A stretch of 64,000 bases of DNA from Microbacteriaceae bacterium VKM Ac-2854 (lineage in GTDB: Bacteria; Actinomycetota; Actinomycetes; Actinomycetales; Microbacteriaceae), in NCBI GenBank assembly GCA_013205085.1, contig JABMLH010000007.1:124001-188000 (forward strand), given 5' to 3'. Positions 34,530-45,420 of this stretch are shown here, in pieces. The position numbers and the translations under genes are program-made. The notes below the pieces were generated by a model, which saw nothing but the letters and a program-made list of their open reading frames with translations, did no database searches and had not been told where the DNA came from. Each line of letters starts with the position of its first letter. Positions within the stretch are counted from its first letter, which is position 1.

Positions 34530-35869
34530 TGTGATGTCTCTCAACTTCGTGGACGGTTGTGTCTCACGACATCGTGGGGGTTTTATGTCTCACTGACAAC
34601 GTGGACATTCCCGATGTAGGGCGTTCCCGGGCTTGCTCGGGGACGCTCTGCGATCAGGGTTCCGTCGTCGTTGAAGACGGTGAGGGTCGTGTCGGTTGTG
34701 ATGGTGAGCACGCGTGTGCCGGCGTGTTCGCGTCCGATGAGGTAGCGGGTGCCGTCTAGCCGGATGGTTCCGGTGCGGTCGACTTTGCGTTCTCGTCCGG
34801 CCCAGTCGATGTCGTGTGTGTCGGCGCTGGGTTGGGGTGATGGGGCCGGCGGGGTGGCGTTCCATGCCTCGAGCGGGGTGGTGTTGCGTGCGAGGGATTG
34901 GTGGGCGCGGCGGGTGTTGTAGTGCTCATCGAAAGCGTCCACCAGTGTCTGCAGTTCGGCGATGGTGTTCGCGGGTCCGCGGGCGTTGAGGTAGCGGTGC
35001 AGGGTCTGGTGGAATCGTTCGTTCTTGCCCTGCGTGGTGGGGCTGGCGATCTTGCCGGTGATCGGTTGCACGCCCTGCGAGGTCAAGTATCGGACCAGCC
35101 TGCTCGTGGAACCCATGCGGGTCGAGTTGAACGCGCGACCGTTATCGGACAGGAACCGTTGCGGGGCGCCGTGTTTCGCGATCGCGGCCTGCACGACGGC
35201 GATCGCGCCCGCGGCGGTCTCACCCGTCGCGACGAGCGACGCCAGCGCGAGGCGTGAGTGGTCATCGACGAGTTGAAAGATCGCGACTTTGCGCCCGTTC
35301 GCGAGGGACCATTCGGTCGCGTCGATCTGCCACAGGCAGTTCGGCGCCGGATACACGAATCGGCGCATCGCCGAGCGCGGCTTCTTCTTCGGCTCGGGTA
35401 CCACGACCCCGGCACGGCTGAAGATCCGAGCGATCGTGGCGCGTGAGGGCGGCTGCACCCCGGCCCGCTCCAGCGTGAACTGCACGCTCAACGGACCGAA
35501 ATCGTGACCCTCGACCCGAAGCTGTTCCCGCGTGGCCAGCACGAGCGCGACCATTTCCTCGCTCGTCGCGTGGGGCGAGGAACGCGGGCGACGTGATCGC
35601 GGCATCAGGACCGCGAACGGGTCGGACGCTCGCGCCTGCGCACGGACCTTATGGAACCAGGACCGCGAGACGCCGTGCTCGCGACAGAACGCGGCAACAG
35701 CGCCCCGCGGCGCATTCTCAGGCCAGGACGCGACCGGAGACGAACTTTCGGACTGGGCATCGACGTGGGCACCAGCCGAGCCAAAACCCAGAACTATCCA
35801 CGATGTCGTGAGACACACCGTCCACGATGTCCGGAGACACAACAGTCCACGATGTCCTGAGACTTCACA
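34530..35869. mobile_element. IS481-family-like insertion sequence, 1340 bp
   Basis: The terminal inverted repeats of 25 bp (34530-34554 and 35845-35869) begin TGTGA and match at 20 of 25. Behind each end lie two more copies of the same motif GTCTC-n-GACATCGTGGAC (left 34561-34577 and 34587-34606; right 35820-35838 and 35797-35814), so three transposase-binding-like repeats per end. One DDE transposase gene fills the middle. The 15-bp target duplication and clean flanks show a recent, complete copy. Confidence 0.9.
34583..35818 (-). CDS. IS481-like DDE transposase
   Basis: About 411 residues. N-terminal HTH region (GAVAAFCREHGVSRSWFHKV), second HTH (PSRATIARIFSRAGVV), then an integrase core with D in WQIDATEWS, D in FLSDNGRAF and E in GKNERFHQTLHRY: the complete DDE triad. 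C-terminal region NTRRAHQSLARNTTPLEAW is usual for this family. The frame opens beyond the right IS end; GTG 35818 is the first start well inside the element but is a guess. The last codons (HVVSET) are encoded by the third left-end repeat. It appears intact and may be active. Confidence 0.9.
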   Translation of the reverse strand: MCLTTSWIVLGFGSAGAHVDAQSESSSPVASWPENAPRGAVAAFCREHGVSRSWFHKVRAQARASDPFAVLMPRSRRPRSSPHATSEEMVALVLATREQLRVEGHDFGPLSVQFTLERAGVQPPSRATIARIFSRAGVVVPEPKKKPRSAMRRFVYPAPNCLWQIDATEWSLANGRKVAIFQLVDDHSRLALASLVATGETAAGAIAVVQAAIAKHGAPQRFLSDNGRAFNSTRMGSTSRLVRYLTSQGVQPITGKIASPTTQGKNERFHQTLHRYLNARGPANTIAELQTLVDAFDEHYNTRRAHQSLARNTTPLEAWNATPPAPSPQPSADTHDIDWAGRERKVDRTGTIRLDGTRYLIGREHAGTRVLTITTDTTLTVFNDDGTLIAERPRASPGTPYIGNVHVVSET

Positions 35870-35884
35870 TCGGTCGGTGACCGA
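35870..35884. repeat. Target-site duplication, right
   Basis: Second copy of the 15-bp target, identical to 34515-34529. Confidence 0.85.
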
Positions 35885-35904
35885 CAAAGTGACAACCCTT
35901 TTTC
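35885..35904. repeat. GGTTGTC-type hairpin 7, right half
   Basis: caaagtgacaaccctttttc, the mate of 34494-34514, 17 bases from the end of rhaS. It probably ended the rhaTPQS operon before the insertion. Confidence 0.8.
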
Positions 35905-35920
35905 GAGCGGCGGCGGTGAC

Positions 35921-36964
35921 TTAGAAGTCGAACTCGCCGATGTTGTCCTTGGTGAAGGTGAACGGGTCGCCGAGCAGCACGGTCGCGTCGTCGCCGACGG
36001 TGAAGCTGCCCAGGTCGCCGGCTTCGAAGGTGTCGCCGGACTTGCCGGTGATGTCACCGTCGATCAGCGCCTTCGCGGCGTAGGCGGCGAGGTAGCCGAG
36101 GTCTCCCGGGTTCCACAGCGCGAACGACGTGACGGTGCCGTCCTCGACGAACTCGCGCATCTGGTTCGGGGTGCCGAGACCGGTCAGCGCGACCTTGCCC
36201 TTGTAGTCCGAGGTGGACAGGTAGCGGGCCGCAGCCGCGATGCCGACCGTTGTGGGCGAGATGATGCCCTTCAGGTCGGGGTGGGTCTGCAGCAGGGCCG
36301 CGGTCTTGTCGAACGAGGTCTGGTCGTCGTCGTCGCCGTACACCGTGTCGACGAGGGTGACGTTCGGGTGGTTGGCCGCGAGGTCCTCCTTCATCAGTTC
36401 GATCCAGGCGTTCTGGTTGGTGGCGTTGGCGGAGGCGGAGAGGATGGCGACCTCGCCGGTGTCACCGATCTGCTCGGTGATCAGGTCGACCTGCGCCTTG
36501 GCGATGCCCTCGGCGGTGGCCTGGTTGATGTAGAGGTCGCGGCAGTCGGGGTTGGTGTCGGAGTCGAAGGTGACGACCTTGGTGCCGTTGTCGCGGGCCT
36601 CGTTCAGCGCGTCGCAGATCGCCTTCGGGTCGTTCGCCGAGACGACGATCGCGCCGGCGCCCTGCTGGGTGAGCGTGTTGATGTAGGAGACCTGCGCGTC
36701 GGGCGAGGCCTCGGCGGGGCCGACCTCGGCGTAGGTGCCGCCGAACTCCTCGATGGCCTTCTCGCCGCCGGCGTCCGAGGTGTCGAAGTACGCGTTGCCG
36801 AGGTTCTTGGGCAGGAAGGTGATGGCGTAGTTGCCGTCGCCGGAGCCCGAATCCGACGAGCCGGAGTCGGAGTCGCCGGATGCGGAGCAGCCGGTCGCGA
36901 CCAGGGTCAGCGAGACCGCGAGAGCGGCGAACGCTCCGATGCGGCGCTTGGTGGGAAACTTCAT
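35921..36964 (-). CDS. rhaS: Rhamnose-type ABC importer substrate-binding lipoprotein
   Basis: 347 residues. Lipoprotein signal with lipobox VATGC near residue 26 and a Ser/Asp/Gly-rich tether, then a family-2 (LacI-like) sugar-binding domain: TFLPKNLGNAYFDTSDAGGEKA, GAIVVSANDPKAICDALNEARD, VTFDSDTNPDCRDLYINQA. These are close to RhaS of rhizobial rhamnose transporters and to LsrB (autoinducer-2). Last gene of the rhaT-rhaP-rhaQ-rhaS order, 34 bp after rhaQ. Rhamnose is favoured because two GH78 genes are near; AI-2 is the alternative. Confidence 0.85.
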   Translation of the reverse strand: MKFPTKRRIGAFAALAVSLTLVATGCSASGDSDSGSSDSGSGDGNYAITFLPKNLGNAYFDTSDAGGEKAIEEFGGTYAEVGPAEASPDAQVSYINTLTQQGAGAIVVSANDPKAICDALNEARDNGTKVVTFDSDTNPDCRDLYINQATAEGIAKAQVDLITEQIGDTGEVAILSASANATNQNAWIELMKEDLAANHPNVTLVDTVYGDDDDQTSFDKTAALLQTHPDLKGIISPTTVGIAAAARYLSTSDYKGKVALTGLGTPNQMREFVEDGTVTSFALWNPGDLGYLAAYAAKALIDGDITGKSGDTFEAGDLGSFTVGDDATVLLGDPFTFTKDNIGEFDF

Positions 36965-36998
36965 CGTTTGCCTTTCGGTTGTGATTGCTGTGTGAGGG

Positions 36999-38036
36999 TC
37001 AGGTGCGGTTCTTGCCCGGCCGCTGCCGCACGCGCGACAGCCAGGCCAGGAAGCTGGTGGACACCACCGAGAGCACGAGCAGCACTCCGGTGATGATGTT
37101 GATGACGTCCGAGGTGACGTTCGCCAGGCGCAGCGCCGAGGCGATCACGCCGATCAGGATCACGCCGGCGATCACGCCGTGCAGCGCCCCTCGTCCGCCG
37201 AAGATCGAGACGCCGCCGAGCAGCACCGCCGCGATCACCTGCAGCTCGAGCCCGGTCGCGTTGTCGCCGCGCGCGGATCCGTAGCGCAGCGTGTAGTAGA
37301 TCCCGGCCAGGGCCGAGACGGCGCCCGAGAGCACGAACAGGATGAACTTGGTGCGATTCACGTTCACGCCCGAGAAGATCGCCGCCTCGTCGTTCAGACC
37401 GATGGCGAAGATGCCGCGGCCGAACGGAGTGAAGTGCAGCACGACGGCGAAGACGATCGCGAGGATCACGAACGGCAGCACCACCAGCGGCACCGGGCCG
37501 AACAGCTTCGCCTTGGCGAGGTCGGTCCAGAACTCCGGGAAGTCGGTGACCGCCGTGGTGCCGAGCAGCCCGACCGCGAGCCCGCGGTACAGCGCGAGCG
37601 TGCCGATCGTCACGGCCAGCGAGGGCAGCCCGACCACGGTGACCAGGAAGCCGTTCAGTGCTCCGCCCACGGCGCCCGCCACGATCGCGATCAGCGCCGC
37701 GACCTCGAAGGGGATGCCCGCCTGGCTCAGCGTGCCGGTCAGCACGCTCGCCAGGCCTACGGTCGAGGCGACCGAGAGGTCGATCTCGCCGGTGATGATG
37801 ATCAGCGTCATCGGCAGGGCGATCAGCAGCGTCGGCGCGATGTCGAGGAACAGGTAGGTGATGGTGATCGGCTTGTCGAAGTTCGCGACCGTGGCGGAGG
37901 CGACCACGATCACCAGCACCAGCAGCGCGATGATCGCGCTCTCGCGGGTGAGCAGGATGCGCTGCCAGGCGGGGCGACCGTAGTTGCGGTAATTCCGCGC
38001 GGTGCGTACGGCGGTGGTGTCGGATACGAGGCTCAT
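36999..38036 (-). CDS. rhaQ: Rhamnose-type ABC importer permease RhaQ
   Basis: 345 residues of the BPD_transp_2 type with about ten membrane helices. TGEIDLSVASTVGLASVLTG and TIGTLALYRGLAVGLLG are family motifs; FSGVNVNRTKFILFVLSGAVSALAG and GGVSIFGGRGALHGVIAGV follow. The ATG at 38036 shares one base with the stop of the upstream permease gene. It would form a heterodimer with RhaP. Confidence 0.9.
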   Translation of the reverse strand: MSLVSDTTAVRTARNYRNYGRPAWQRILLTRESAIIALLVLVIVVASATVANFDKPITITYLFLDIAPTLLIALPMTLIIITGEIDLSVASTVGLASVLTGTLSQAGIPFEVAALIAIVAGAVGGALNGFLVTVVGLPSLAVTIGTLALYRGLAVGLLGTTAVTDFPEFWTDLAKAKLFGPVPLVVLPFVILAIVFAVVLHFTPFGRGIFAIGLNDEAAIFSGVNVNRTKFILFVLSGAVSALAGIYYTLRYGSARGDNATGLELQVIAAVLLGGVSIFGGRGALHGVIAGVILIGVIASALRLANVTSDVINIITGVLLVLSVVSTSFLAWLSRVRQRPGKNRT

Positions 38037-39085
38037 CAGGAGTCGTCCCTCTCTTCGAGGAGCTTGCGCGATTGTCGGAGGGAGAGCACGCGGTCGAGCA
38101 CGATCGCGCCGATGATCAGCACACCGACCACCGCGCGCTGCCAGAAGTCGGGCACGCCGAGGATGGGCAGCGCCCGGTTGATCGTGAGCAGCAGCACCGC
38201 ACCGATCGCGGCGCCCCACACCGTGCCGGAGCCGCCGAAGATCGCGACGCCACCGATCACGGCGGCGCCGACCGCGTCCAGCTCGTAGCCCGAGCCCGCC
38301 TGCGAGTTCACGGTGCCGTAGCGCGCGGCGTAGAGCACACCGGCCAGACCGGTCAGCGCGCCCGAGACCACGAAGGCGACCAGGATGCGCCGGGTGACGG
38401 GCAGGCCGTACAGCCGTGCCGCATCCGGATCCGAACCGATCGCGTAGAACTCGCGGCCCGCCCGGATGTTGCGCATGTACCAGCCCGCGGCGACGAGCAC
38501 CACGAGGGCGATGATCGTCAGGTACGGGATCGACAGGAACTGGCCGGTGCCCAGCGCCAGGAAGTCCTTCGGCATATCCGAGGCGTTGATCCGGTCGCTG
38601 CCGGTCCACGCGACGTTGATGCCGCGGTAGGCGTAGAGCGTGCCGAGCGTGATCACGAGCGCCGGCACCTTCGCGAACGCGACCAGCGCGCCGTTGATCA
38701 GGCCGAGCAGGCCGCCGAAGACGATGCCCGCAGCGAAGACGACCAGGATCGGGATGCCCGGCACGTCCAGGAACAGCCGACCGGTGAGGTAGGCGGTCAG
38801 GCCCAGGATCGAGCCGACCGAGAGGTCGACCGAGCGCGTGATGATCACGATCGACTGGCCGACCGCGATCAGGATCAGGATGGCCGGGGTCAGCAGCAGG
38901 TCGCGCCAGCCGTCCGGGGAGAACAGGAAGGTCGGGTTCTTCGCGGTCGTCGCGATGACGACCAGCACGAGCGCGAGCAGGATGCCCGTCTCGCGGGCTC
39001 GGATGAAGGCGCGGAAGCCGGAAGCGAACGCATTCGGGTTCGCCCCCGGCAGCCGCTGCGGCGTCGGGGTCTGCGTGGCGGTCAT
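38036..39085 (-). CDS. rhaP: Rhamnose-type ABC importer permease RhaP
   Basis: 349 residues, BPD_transp_2 type. [20 protein letters not shown] and [17 protein letters not shown] mirror the motifs of the following permease, as expected for a paralogous pair. [19 protein letters not shown] near the C-terminus. It starts four bases inside the ATPase gene end (39082-39085). Confidence 0.9.
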   Translation of the reverse strand: MTATQTPTPQRLPGANPNAFASGFRAFIRARETGILLALVLVVIATTAKNPTFLFSPDGWRDLLLTPAILILIAVGQSIVIITRSVDLSVGSILGLTAYLTGRLFLDVPGIPILVVFAAGIVFGGLLGLINGALVAFAKVPALVITLGTLYAYRGINVAWTGSDRINASDMPKDFLALGTGQFLSIPYLTIIALVVLVAAGWYMRNIRAGREFYAIGSDPDAARLYGLPVTRRILVAFVVSGALTGLAGVLYAARYGTVNSQAGSGYELDAVGAAVIGGVAIFGGSGTVWGAAIGAVLLLTINRALPILGVPDFWQRAVVGVLIIGAIVLDRVLSLRQSRKLLEERDDS

Positions 39086-40587
39086 GCGGCGGCTCCTCGG
39101 GTGGCGGCGAGCATCACGGATTCACTGGACGCGTCAGCGCGGTCGAGCTCGGCGGTGATCCGGCCCTCGCGCATCACCAGCACGCGATCGGCCATGCCGA
39201 GCACCTCCGGCAGCTCCGACGAGATCATCAGGATGCCCATCCCCTCGCCGGCCAGCTGCGAGAGCAGCCGGTGCACCTCGCTCTTGGTGCCGACGTCGAT
39301 GCCGCGCGTCGGCTCGTCGATGATCAGCACCTTCGGGTTCGTGGCCAGCCACTTGCCGAGGACGACCTTCTGCTGGTTGCCGCCGGAGAGGGTGCCCGCG
39401 ACGGTGTCCAGCGCGTTGGTCTTCACCTCGAGCCGGGCGACCCAGTCGCGCGCCGCCGTGTTCTCGGCGCGGTCGCTGAGCAGGCCGGCCTTCGAGAGCC
39501 GCTTCTGGATCGCCATGGTGATGTTGCGCGAGACGCTGGAGTCGAGCACCAGGCCCTGCTTGCGGCGATCCTCCGGCACCAGCGCGATGCCGGCGCGCAT
39601 CGCGGCGGTCGGGTTCTTCGGCGGGATGCGCGTGCCCTCGAGGGTGACGCTGCCGGAGTCGTAGGAATCCACGCCGAACACGGCACGGGCGACCTCGCTC
39701 CGGCCCGCGCCGACGAGGCCGGCCAGGCCGACGATCTCGCCGGAGCGGACGGTGAAGGAGATGTCGTGGAAGACGCCGGCGGCGGTGAGCCCCGTGACCT
39801 CGAGCAGAGTGTCGCGGATGACCGCATCCTGCTTCGGGAACAGCTCGGTGATGTCGCGGCCGACCATCTCGCGGACGATGCCGTCGACGGTCGCGTCCGC
39901 CGTGGCGGTGGTGGAGATGTAGGCGCCGTCGCGCATCACGGTGATGGTGTCGCAGAGTGCGAAGACCTCGTCGAAGCGGTGCGAGATGAACACCAGGGCG
40001 CGGCCCTCGTCGCGCAGCGAGCGGGCGACGGCGAAGAGCCGGTCGACCTCGACGCCGGAGAGGGCGGCGGTGGGCTCGTCCATCACGAGCACCTTCGCGT
40101 CCAGCGAGATGGCCTTCGCGATCTCGATGATCTGCTGGTCCGCGATCGAAAGGCCCTCGGCCGGCCGGTCGGGGTCGATCCTCACGCCCAGGCGCTGGAA
40201 CAGCCCGATCACCTCGGTGCGCATCGCCTTGCGGTCGATCCGGCCGAGGCGCCCGCGGGGCTGGCGGCCCATGAAGATGTTCTCGGTGACGCTGAGGTCG
40301 GGGAAGAGCGTGGGCTCCTGGTAGATCACCGCGATGCCCGCGGCCTTCGACTGCGCGGTGCTGGAGAAGTCGACCGGGGCGCCGTCGAGCAGGAACTCGC
40401 CGCCGTCGCGCTGATGCACGCCGGCGATGATCTTCACCAGCGTCGACTTGCCCGCGCCGTTCTCGCCGACCAGGGCGTGGATGCTGCCGCGGTGCACCGC
40501 GAGGGTGCCCGAACGCAGGGCGACCACCGCGCCGAATGCTTTGACCACTCGTGAGAGTTCGAGTGCGGGTGGCGGGTTTGATGCCAC
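39082..40587 (-). CDS. rhaT: Rhamnose-type ABC importer ATPase (two ABC domains)
   Basis: 501 residues, RbsA-like tandem ATPase. N-terminal domain: Walker [10 protein letters not shown], degenerate signature [15 protein letters not shown], Walker [13 protein letters not shown]-terminal domain: degenerate P-loop [16 protein letters not shown], full signature LSGGNQQKV, Walker [15 protein letters not shown]. This asymmetry is normal for sugar ATPases of this type. First gene of the operon, divergent from a LacI-type gene, with a LacI operator between. Confidence 0.92.
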   Translation of the reverse strand: MASNPPPALELSRVVKAFGAVVALRSGTLAVHRGSIHALVGENGAGKSTLVKIIAGVHQRDGGEFLLDGAPVDFSSTAQSKAAGIAVIYQEPTLFPDLSVTENIFMGRQPRGRLGRIDRKAMRTEVIGLFQRLGVRIDPDRPAEGLSIADQQIIEIAKAISLDAKVLVMDEPTAALSGVEVDRLFAVARSLRDEGRALVFISHRFDEVFALCDTITVMRDGAYISTTATADATVDGIVREMVGRDITELFPKQDAVIRDTLLEVTGLTAAGVFHDISFTVRSGEIVGLAGLVGAGRSEVARAVFGVDSYDSGSVTLEGTRIPPKNPTAAMRAGIALVPEDRRKQGLVLDSSVSRNITMAIQKRLSKAGLLSDRAENTAARDWVARLEVKTNALDTVAGTLSGGNQQKVVLGKWLATNPKVLIIDEPTRGIDVGTKSEVHRLLSQLAGEGMGILMISSELPEVLGMADRVLVMREGRITAELDRADASSESVMLAATRGAAA

Positions 40588-40649
40588 GGGTGGGGCCTCC
40601 TCGTCGAGGTGAATGCTGTGGGTGAAGGTCCGCGTCCTGAACGATGGGA

Positions 40650-40661
40650 TGAATCGATTCA
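40650..40661. promoter_or_regulatory. LacI-type operator of the rhaTPQS operon
   Basis: TGAATCGATTCA, a perfect 12-bp palindrome with the central CG of LacI-family operators. It lies 63 bp upstream of rhaT and 81 bp upstream of the divergent LacI-type gene. TACTAT (40676-40681) is a possible -10 for the rightward gene. Confidence 0.75.
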
Positions 40662-40741
40662 GGTGCCTTCATCGCTACTATAGGAGCGTCGGTCAGGTCG
40701 GGTCAATGTTGATTCCGGCTCGGTGTTTCGTTGGAGGTCGA

Positions 40742-41755
40742 GTGACGCGAGTGAGCATCCGCGACGTTGCGTTGCGCGCCGGCGTCTCGGTCGGCACCGT
40801 CTCGAACGTGCTGAACCGGCCCGACGAGGTCTCATCCGAGTCGCTGGCCCGAGTGAACACCGCGATCGAGAAGCTTGGCTACGTGCGCAACGACGCCGCC
40901 CGGAAACTGCGCAACGGCGTGAGTTCCAGCGTCGGATTCGTGGTGCTCGACGGGCAGAACCCCTTCTTCAACGACGTGGTGCGCGGGGCGGAGGACGAGG
41001 CGTCGCGGCACCAGATCGCGGTGCTGCACGGCAACACCGACGAAGACCCCTCGCGCGAACGGCAGTATCTCGACCTGTTCGAGGAGCAGCAGGTGCGCGG
41101 CGTGCTGATCGCGCCGTACGGCGACATCTCGCAGCGGCTGGAGCGGTTGCGGGGCCGGGTGCCGGTGGTGCTCGTGGATCGTTTCAGCGGTGACGGGCGC
41201 TACAGCTCGGTCTCCGTCGACAGCGTCGCGGGTGGACGGATGGCGGCCGAGCACCTGATCGAGACCGGACGGCGCCGGATCGGCTTCGTCGGCGGCCCGT
41301 TCGAGATCCGCCAGGTCACCGACCGCCTGGCCGGCGCACGCGTCGCCGTGGAGAACAGCGACGCCTCCGTCGATCTGGAGGTCTTCGCCACCACGGCGCT
41401 CACGGTCGAGCAGGGCGTCGCGGCCGGGATGCGGATCCTCTCCCGTCCGCGCCGCGATCGGCCCGACGCGCTCTTCGCCGCCAACGACCTGCTCGCTCTG
41501 GGCCTGCTGCAGGCCCTCGCGGTGGACGGTCGGATGCTCGTGCCGGAGGAGATCGCGCTGATCGGCTTCGACGACATCTCGTTCGCGGCCGCCGCCGCGG
41601 TACCGTTGTCCTCGATGCGACAGCCCAGCTCCACCATCGGCCGGACGGCGCTCCGCGTGCTGCTCGAAGAAGCGGCCGACCCGGAGCTGATCCCGCGGCA
41701 GACGGTGTTCCTGCCCGAGCTCGTGGTGCGCGCATCGACGCGGGCGAAGCGCTGA
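40742..41755 (+). CDS. LacI-family regulator of the rhamnose-type importer
   Basis: 337 residues. HTH SIRDVALRAGVSVGTVSNVLNRPDEVSSES at the very N-terminus (in segments), then the sensor domain with VGFVVLDGQNPFFNDVVRGAEDEA, ANDLLALGLLQAL and ALIGFDDISFAAAAAVP. GTG 40742 has ggaggtcg before it. It probably represses rhaTPQS and itself through TGAATCGATTCA, with L-rhamnose or a derivative as inducer. Distinct from the LacI-type regulator at 25406-26440. Confidence 0.92.
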   Translation: MTRVSIRDVALRAGVSVGTVSNVLNRPDEVSSESLARVNTAIEKLGYVRNDAARKLRNGVSSSVGFVVLDGQNPFFNDVVRGAEDEASRHQIAVLHGNTDEDPSRERQYLDLFEEQQVRGVLIAPYGDISQRLERLRGRVPVVLVDRFSGDGRYSSVSVDSVAGGRMAAEHLIETGRRRIGFVGGPFEIRQVTDRLAGARVAVENSDASVDLEVFATTALTVEQGVAAGMRILSRPRRDRPDALFAANDLLALGLLQALAVDGRMLVPEEIALIGFDDISFAAAAAVPLSSMRQPSSTIGRTALRVLLEEAADPELIPRQTVFLPELVVRASTRAKR

Positions 41756-42126
41756 TGATCGACCTCATCCTCGAAGTCATCTGGATCACCGGCGTCGCGC
41801 TCGGCGCGATCTGCGCCTTCCTCTGGGTGACCGTGCACACCGTGGACGGCCGCTGGATCGAGACCACCGGCGTGCTCGTCGAGATCGGTGGGCGCCCGGG
41901 CATCCGCTGGCTCACCGAACGCGGCGAGCTGTTCACCCAGCCGATCAGCGGGCACGACTCCGCCGAGGAGCACCTCACCATCTATTACCGCGAGGCCGAC
42001 CCGGAGCGGATGCGCCTGCACGCACGCAGCGAGCCGGAGCGGATCTTCCGGGTCCTCACCTTCGTGCTCGGCGGGGTCGGCTTGCTCTGCCTCGCGGCGT
42101 CGACGGTGCTGTTGGTGCTGGCGTAG
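41755..42126 (+). CDS. Small two-helix membrane protein (DUF3592-like)
   Basis: 123 residues: an N-terminal helix (ILEVIWITGVALGAICAFLWV), an extracytoplasmic or cytosolic domain of about 60 residues (TTGVLVEIGGRPGIRWLTERGELF), and a C-terminal helix (FVLGGVGLLCLAASTVLLVLA). The layout and the TGV.V...(G) pattern recall DUF3592. Function unknown. ATG overlaps the LacI-type gene stop by one base, so it is cotranslated with the regulator. Confidence 0.6.
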   Translation: MIDLILEVIWITGVALGAICAFLWVTVHTVDGRWIETTGVLVEIGGRPGIRWLTERGELFTQPISGHDSAEEHLTIYYREADPERMRLHARSEPERIFRVLTFVLGGVGLLCLAASTVLLVLA

Positions 42127-42160
42127 TCCGCCCGCGGGGCGATCGCCGGCGACGTGTCGT

Positions 42161-42230
42161 GCACAACCTCGGCTGAGAATGCCCGTCAGCCGCGATGGGT
42201 GCTGACGACGACTCTCAGCCGAAGTTGCGC
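42161..42230. repeat. AACCTCGGCTGA-type palindromic repeat, copy 2
   Basis: Arms 42161-42181 and 42210-42230 (ACAACCTCGGCTGAG / CTCAGCCGAAGTTGCG), inner GTCAGC/GCTGAC (42185-42190 with 42201-42206) and a CCGCGATGGG centre. As a reverse complement it repeats the element at 13357-13428 nearly part for part. Confidence 0.7.
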
Positions 42231-42271
42231 ACGGGGTGTCGTCTCCAGAGCCCGCGCTCCGGCAAAACGTG

Positions 42272-42298
42272 TTGCACCATCGACCCCAGAGTGCAAAG

Positions 42299-42324
<26 letters not shown>
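42272..42324. promoter_or_regulatory. TTGCAC/GTGCAA repeats at the TetR-efflux promoter
   Basis: TTGCAC at 42272-42277, GTGCAA at 42291-42296 and GTGCAAC at 42318-42324. The first and second, or first and third, form inverted half-sites around the start of the TetR gene. Probable autoregulatory operator. Confidence 0.45.
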
Positions 42325-44546
<2,222 letters not shown>

Positions 44547-44559
44547 GCCCCTTCCCCTG

Positions 44560-44603
44560 GCGAAAGGTTGCAGGTCGACGCGCGTCGGCCTGCAACTTTT
44601 CGC
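44560..44603. terminator. Near-perfect hairpin between MFS and AraC genes
   Basis: Stem 44560-44580 with 44583-44603, 19 of 21 paired, two-base loop; inner sequence gttgcagg/cctgcaac. It lies between convergent genes, 14 bp after the MFS stop and 20 bp before the AraC-type stop, and so suits both directions. Confidence 0.75.
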
Positions 44604-44622
44604 AAGCGGGCGGGCGTGGCCC

Positions 44623-45420
44623 TCAGAGCCGGACGAACCGGCGGTACTCACCCATGGTCATGCCGAAGCGCGCCTTGAACGACCGGGCGGCCTGGGGGTA
44701 GGAGTCGATGCCGACTTCGCTCGGCAGGCGGGTCAGCGGCACGTCGGATTCGTCGGTGCGGATCCGCTCGGCCAGAGCCATCAGTCGGCACTCGCGGACC
44801 AGACCCGAGAATGTCGTGTTGCCGGAGGCGAGCGCGAAGCGAACCTCGGCTGTGCTGGTGCCGAGCTCGGCCGCGACCGCGTCGATCGTGACGCGTCCGC
44901 TGATGCCGAGGCGGGCCACGGTATCGCGGAGGGCGATGAATCGCGGGGTCGCCGGCTCGCCGGGTTCGCGGCGCTGATCCGCGATCGCGGCGAGCAGGCC
45001 CCGGCACAGCTGGAGCAGGCTGAGCTCGAGGGCTGCGCCGGAGGCGGTGCCCTGCTCGGGCGGCGCACTGATCACCGCGCTGACCACCGCGTAGACGGCC
45101 GAGGAGAGTGCGCTCGGGCGCAGCGGCCCGGGGACCGCTTCCAGCTGCGCAGCATCCGGCCCCAGCAGCTCGATCGGCAGGTGCACCTGGAGACCGGGCA
45201 CCGGCGCGATCGTATCGGGCGCGTGCTGCAGCATCGTGGTGCGTGCCCGCGCCGGACCGTCGGACGGCGAAGGCGTGACCTGCTCGATCGCGACCACGAC
45301 GCAGCCGTTGCGGGCGGAATGCACCCCGCAGGCGTCGCCGAGCCCGTCGCGGAGCACCACGATCCGCTCGAGCGCGATCGGGTCGGCGGATCGGTCGCTT
45401 CGGTACGAGGCGATGCTCAC
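44623..45420 (-). CDS. AraC-family regulator, paralogue 2
   Basis: 265 residues. C-terminal AraC HTH pair with the second half VGIDSYPQAARSFKARFGMTMGEYRRFVRL; the first HTH (VTIDAVAAELGTSTAEVRFAL) is before it. N-terminal sensor domain of about 150 residues of the AraC_binding_2-like kind. GTG 45420 overlaps the stop of the preceding gene by four bases (GTGA). It resembles that gene along its whole length, so the two are tandem duplicates that may act together. Confidence 0.82.
   Translation of the reverse strand: MSIASYRSDRSADPIALERIVVLRDGLGDACGVHSARNGCVVVAIEQVTPSPSDGPARARTTMLQHAPDTIAPVPGLQVHLPIELLGPDAAQLEAVPGPLRPSALSSAVYAVVSAVISAPPEQGTASGAALELSLLQLCRGLLAAIADQRREPGEPATPRFIALRDTVARLGISGRVTIDAVAAELGTSTAEVRFALASGNTTFSGLVRECRLMALAERIRTDESDVPLTRLPSEVGIDSYPQAARSFKARFGMTMGEYRRFVRL

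Noticed and set aside
35921-36964. Autoinducer-2 (Lsr) uptake system
   Set aside because: LsrB and RhaS are similar, but no lsrK/lsrF/lsrG genes are present and rhamnosidases are neighbours; kept as an alternative only.
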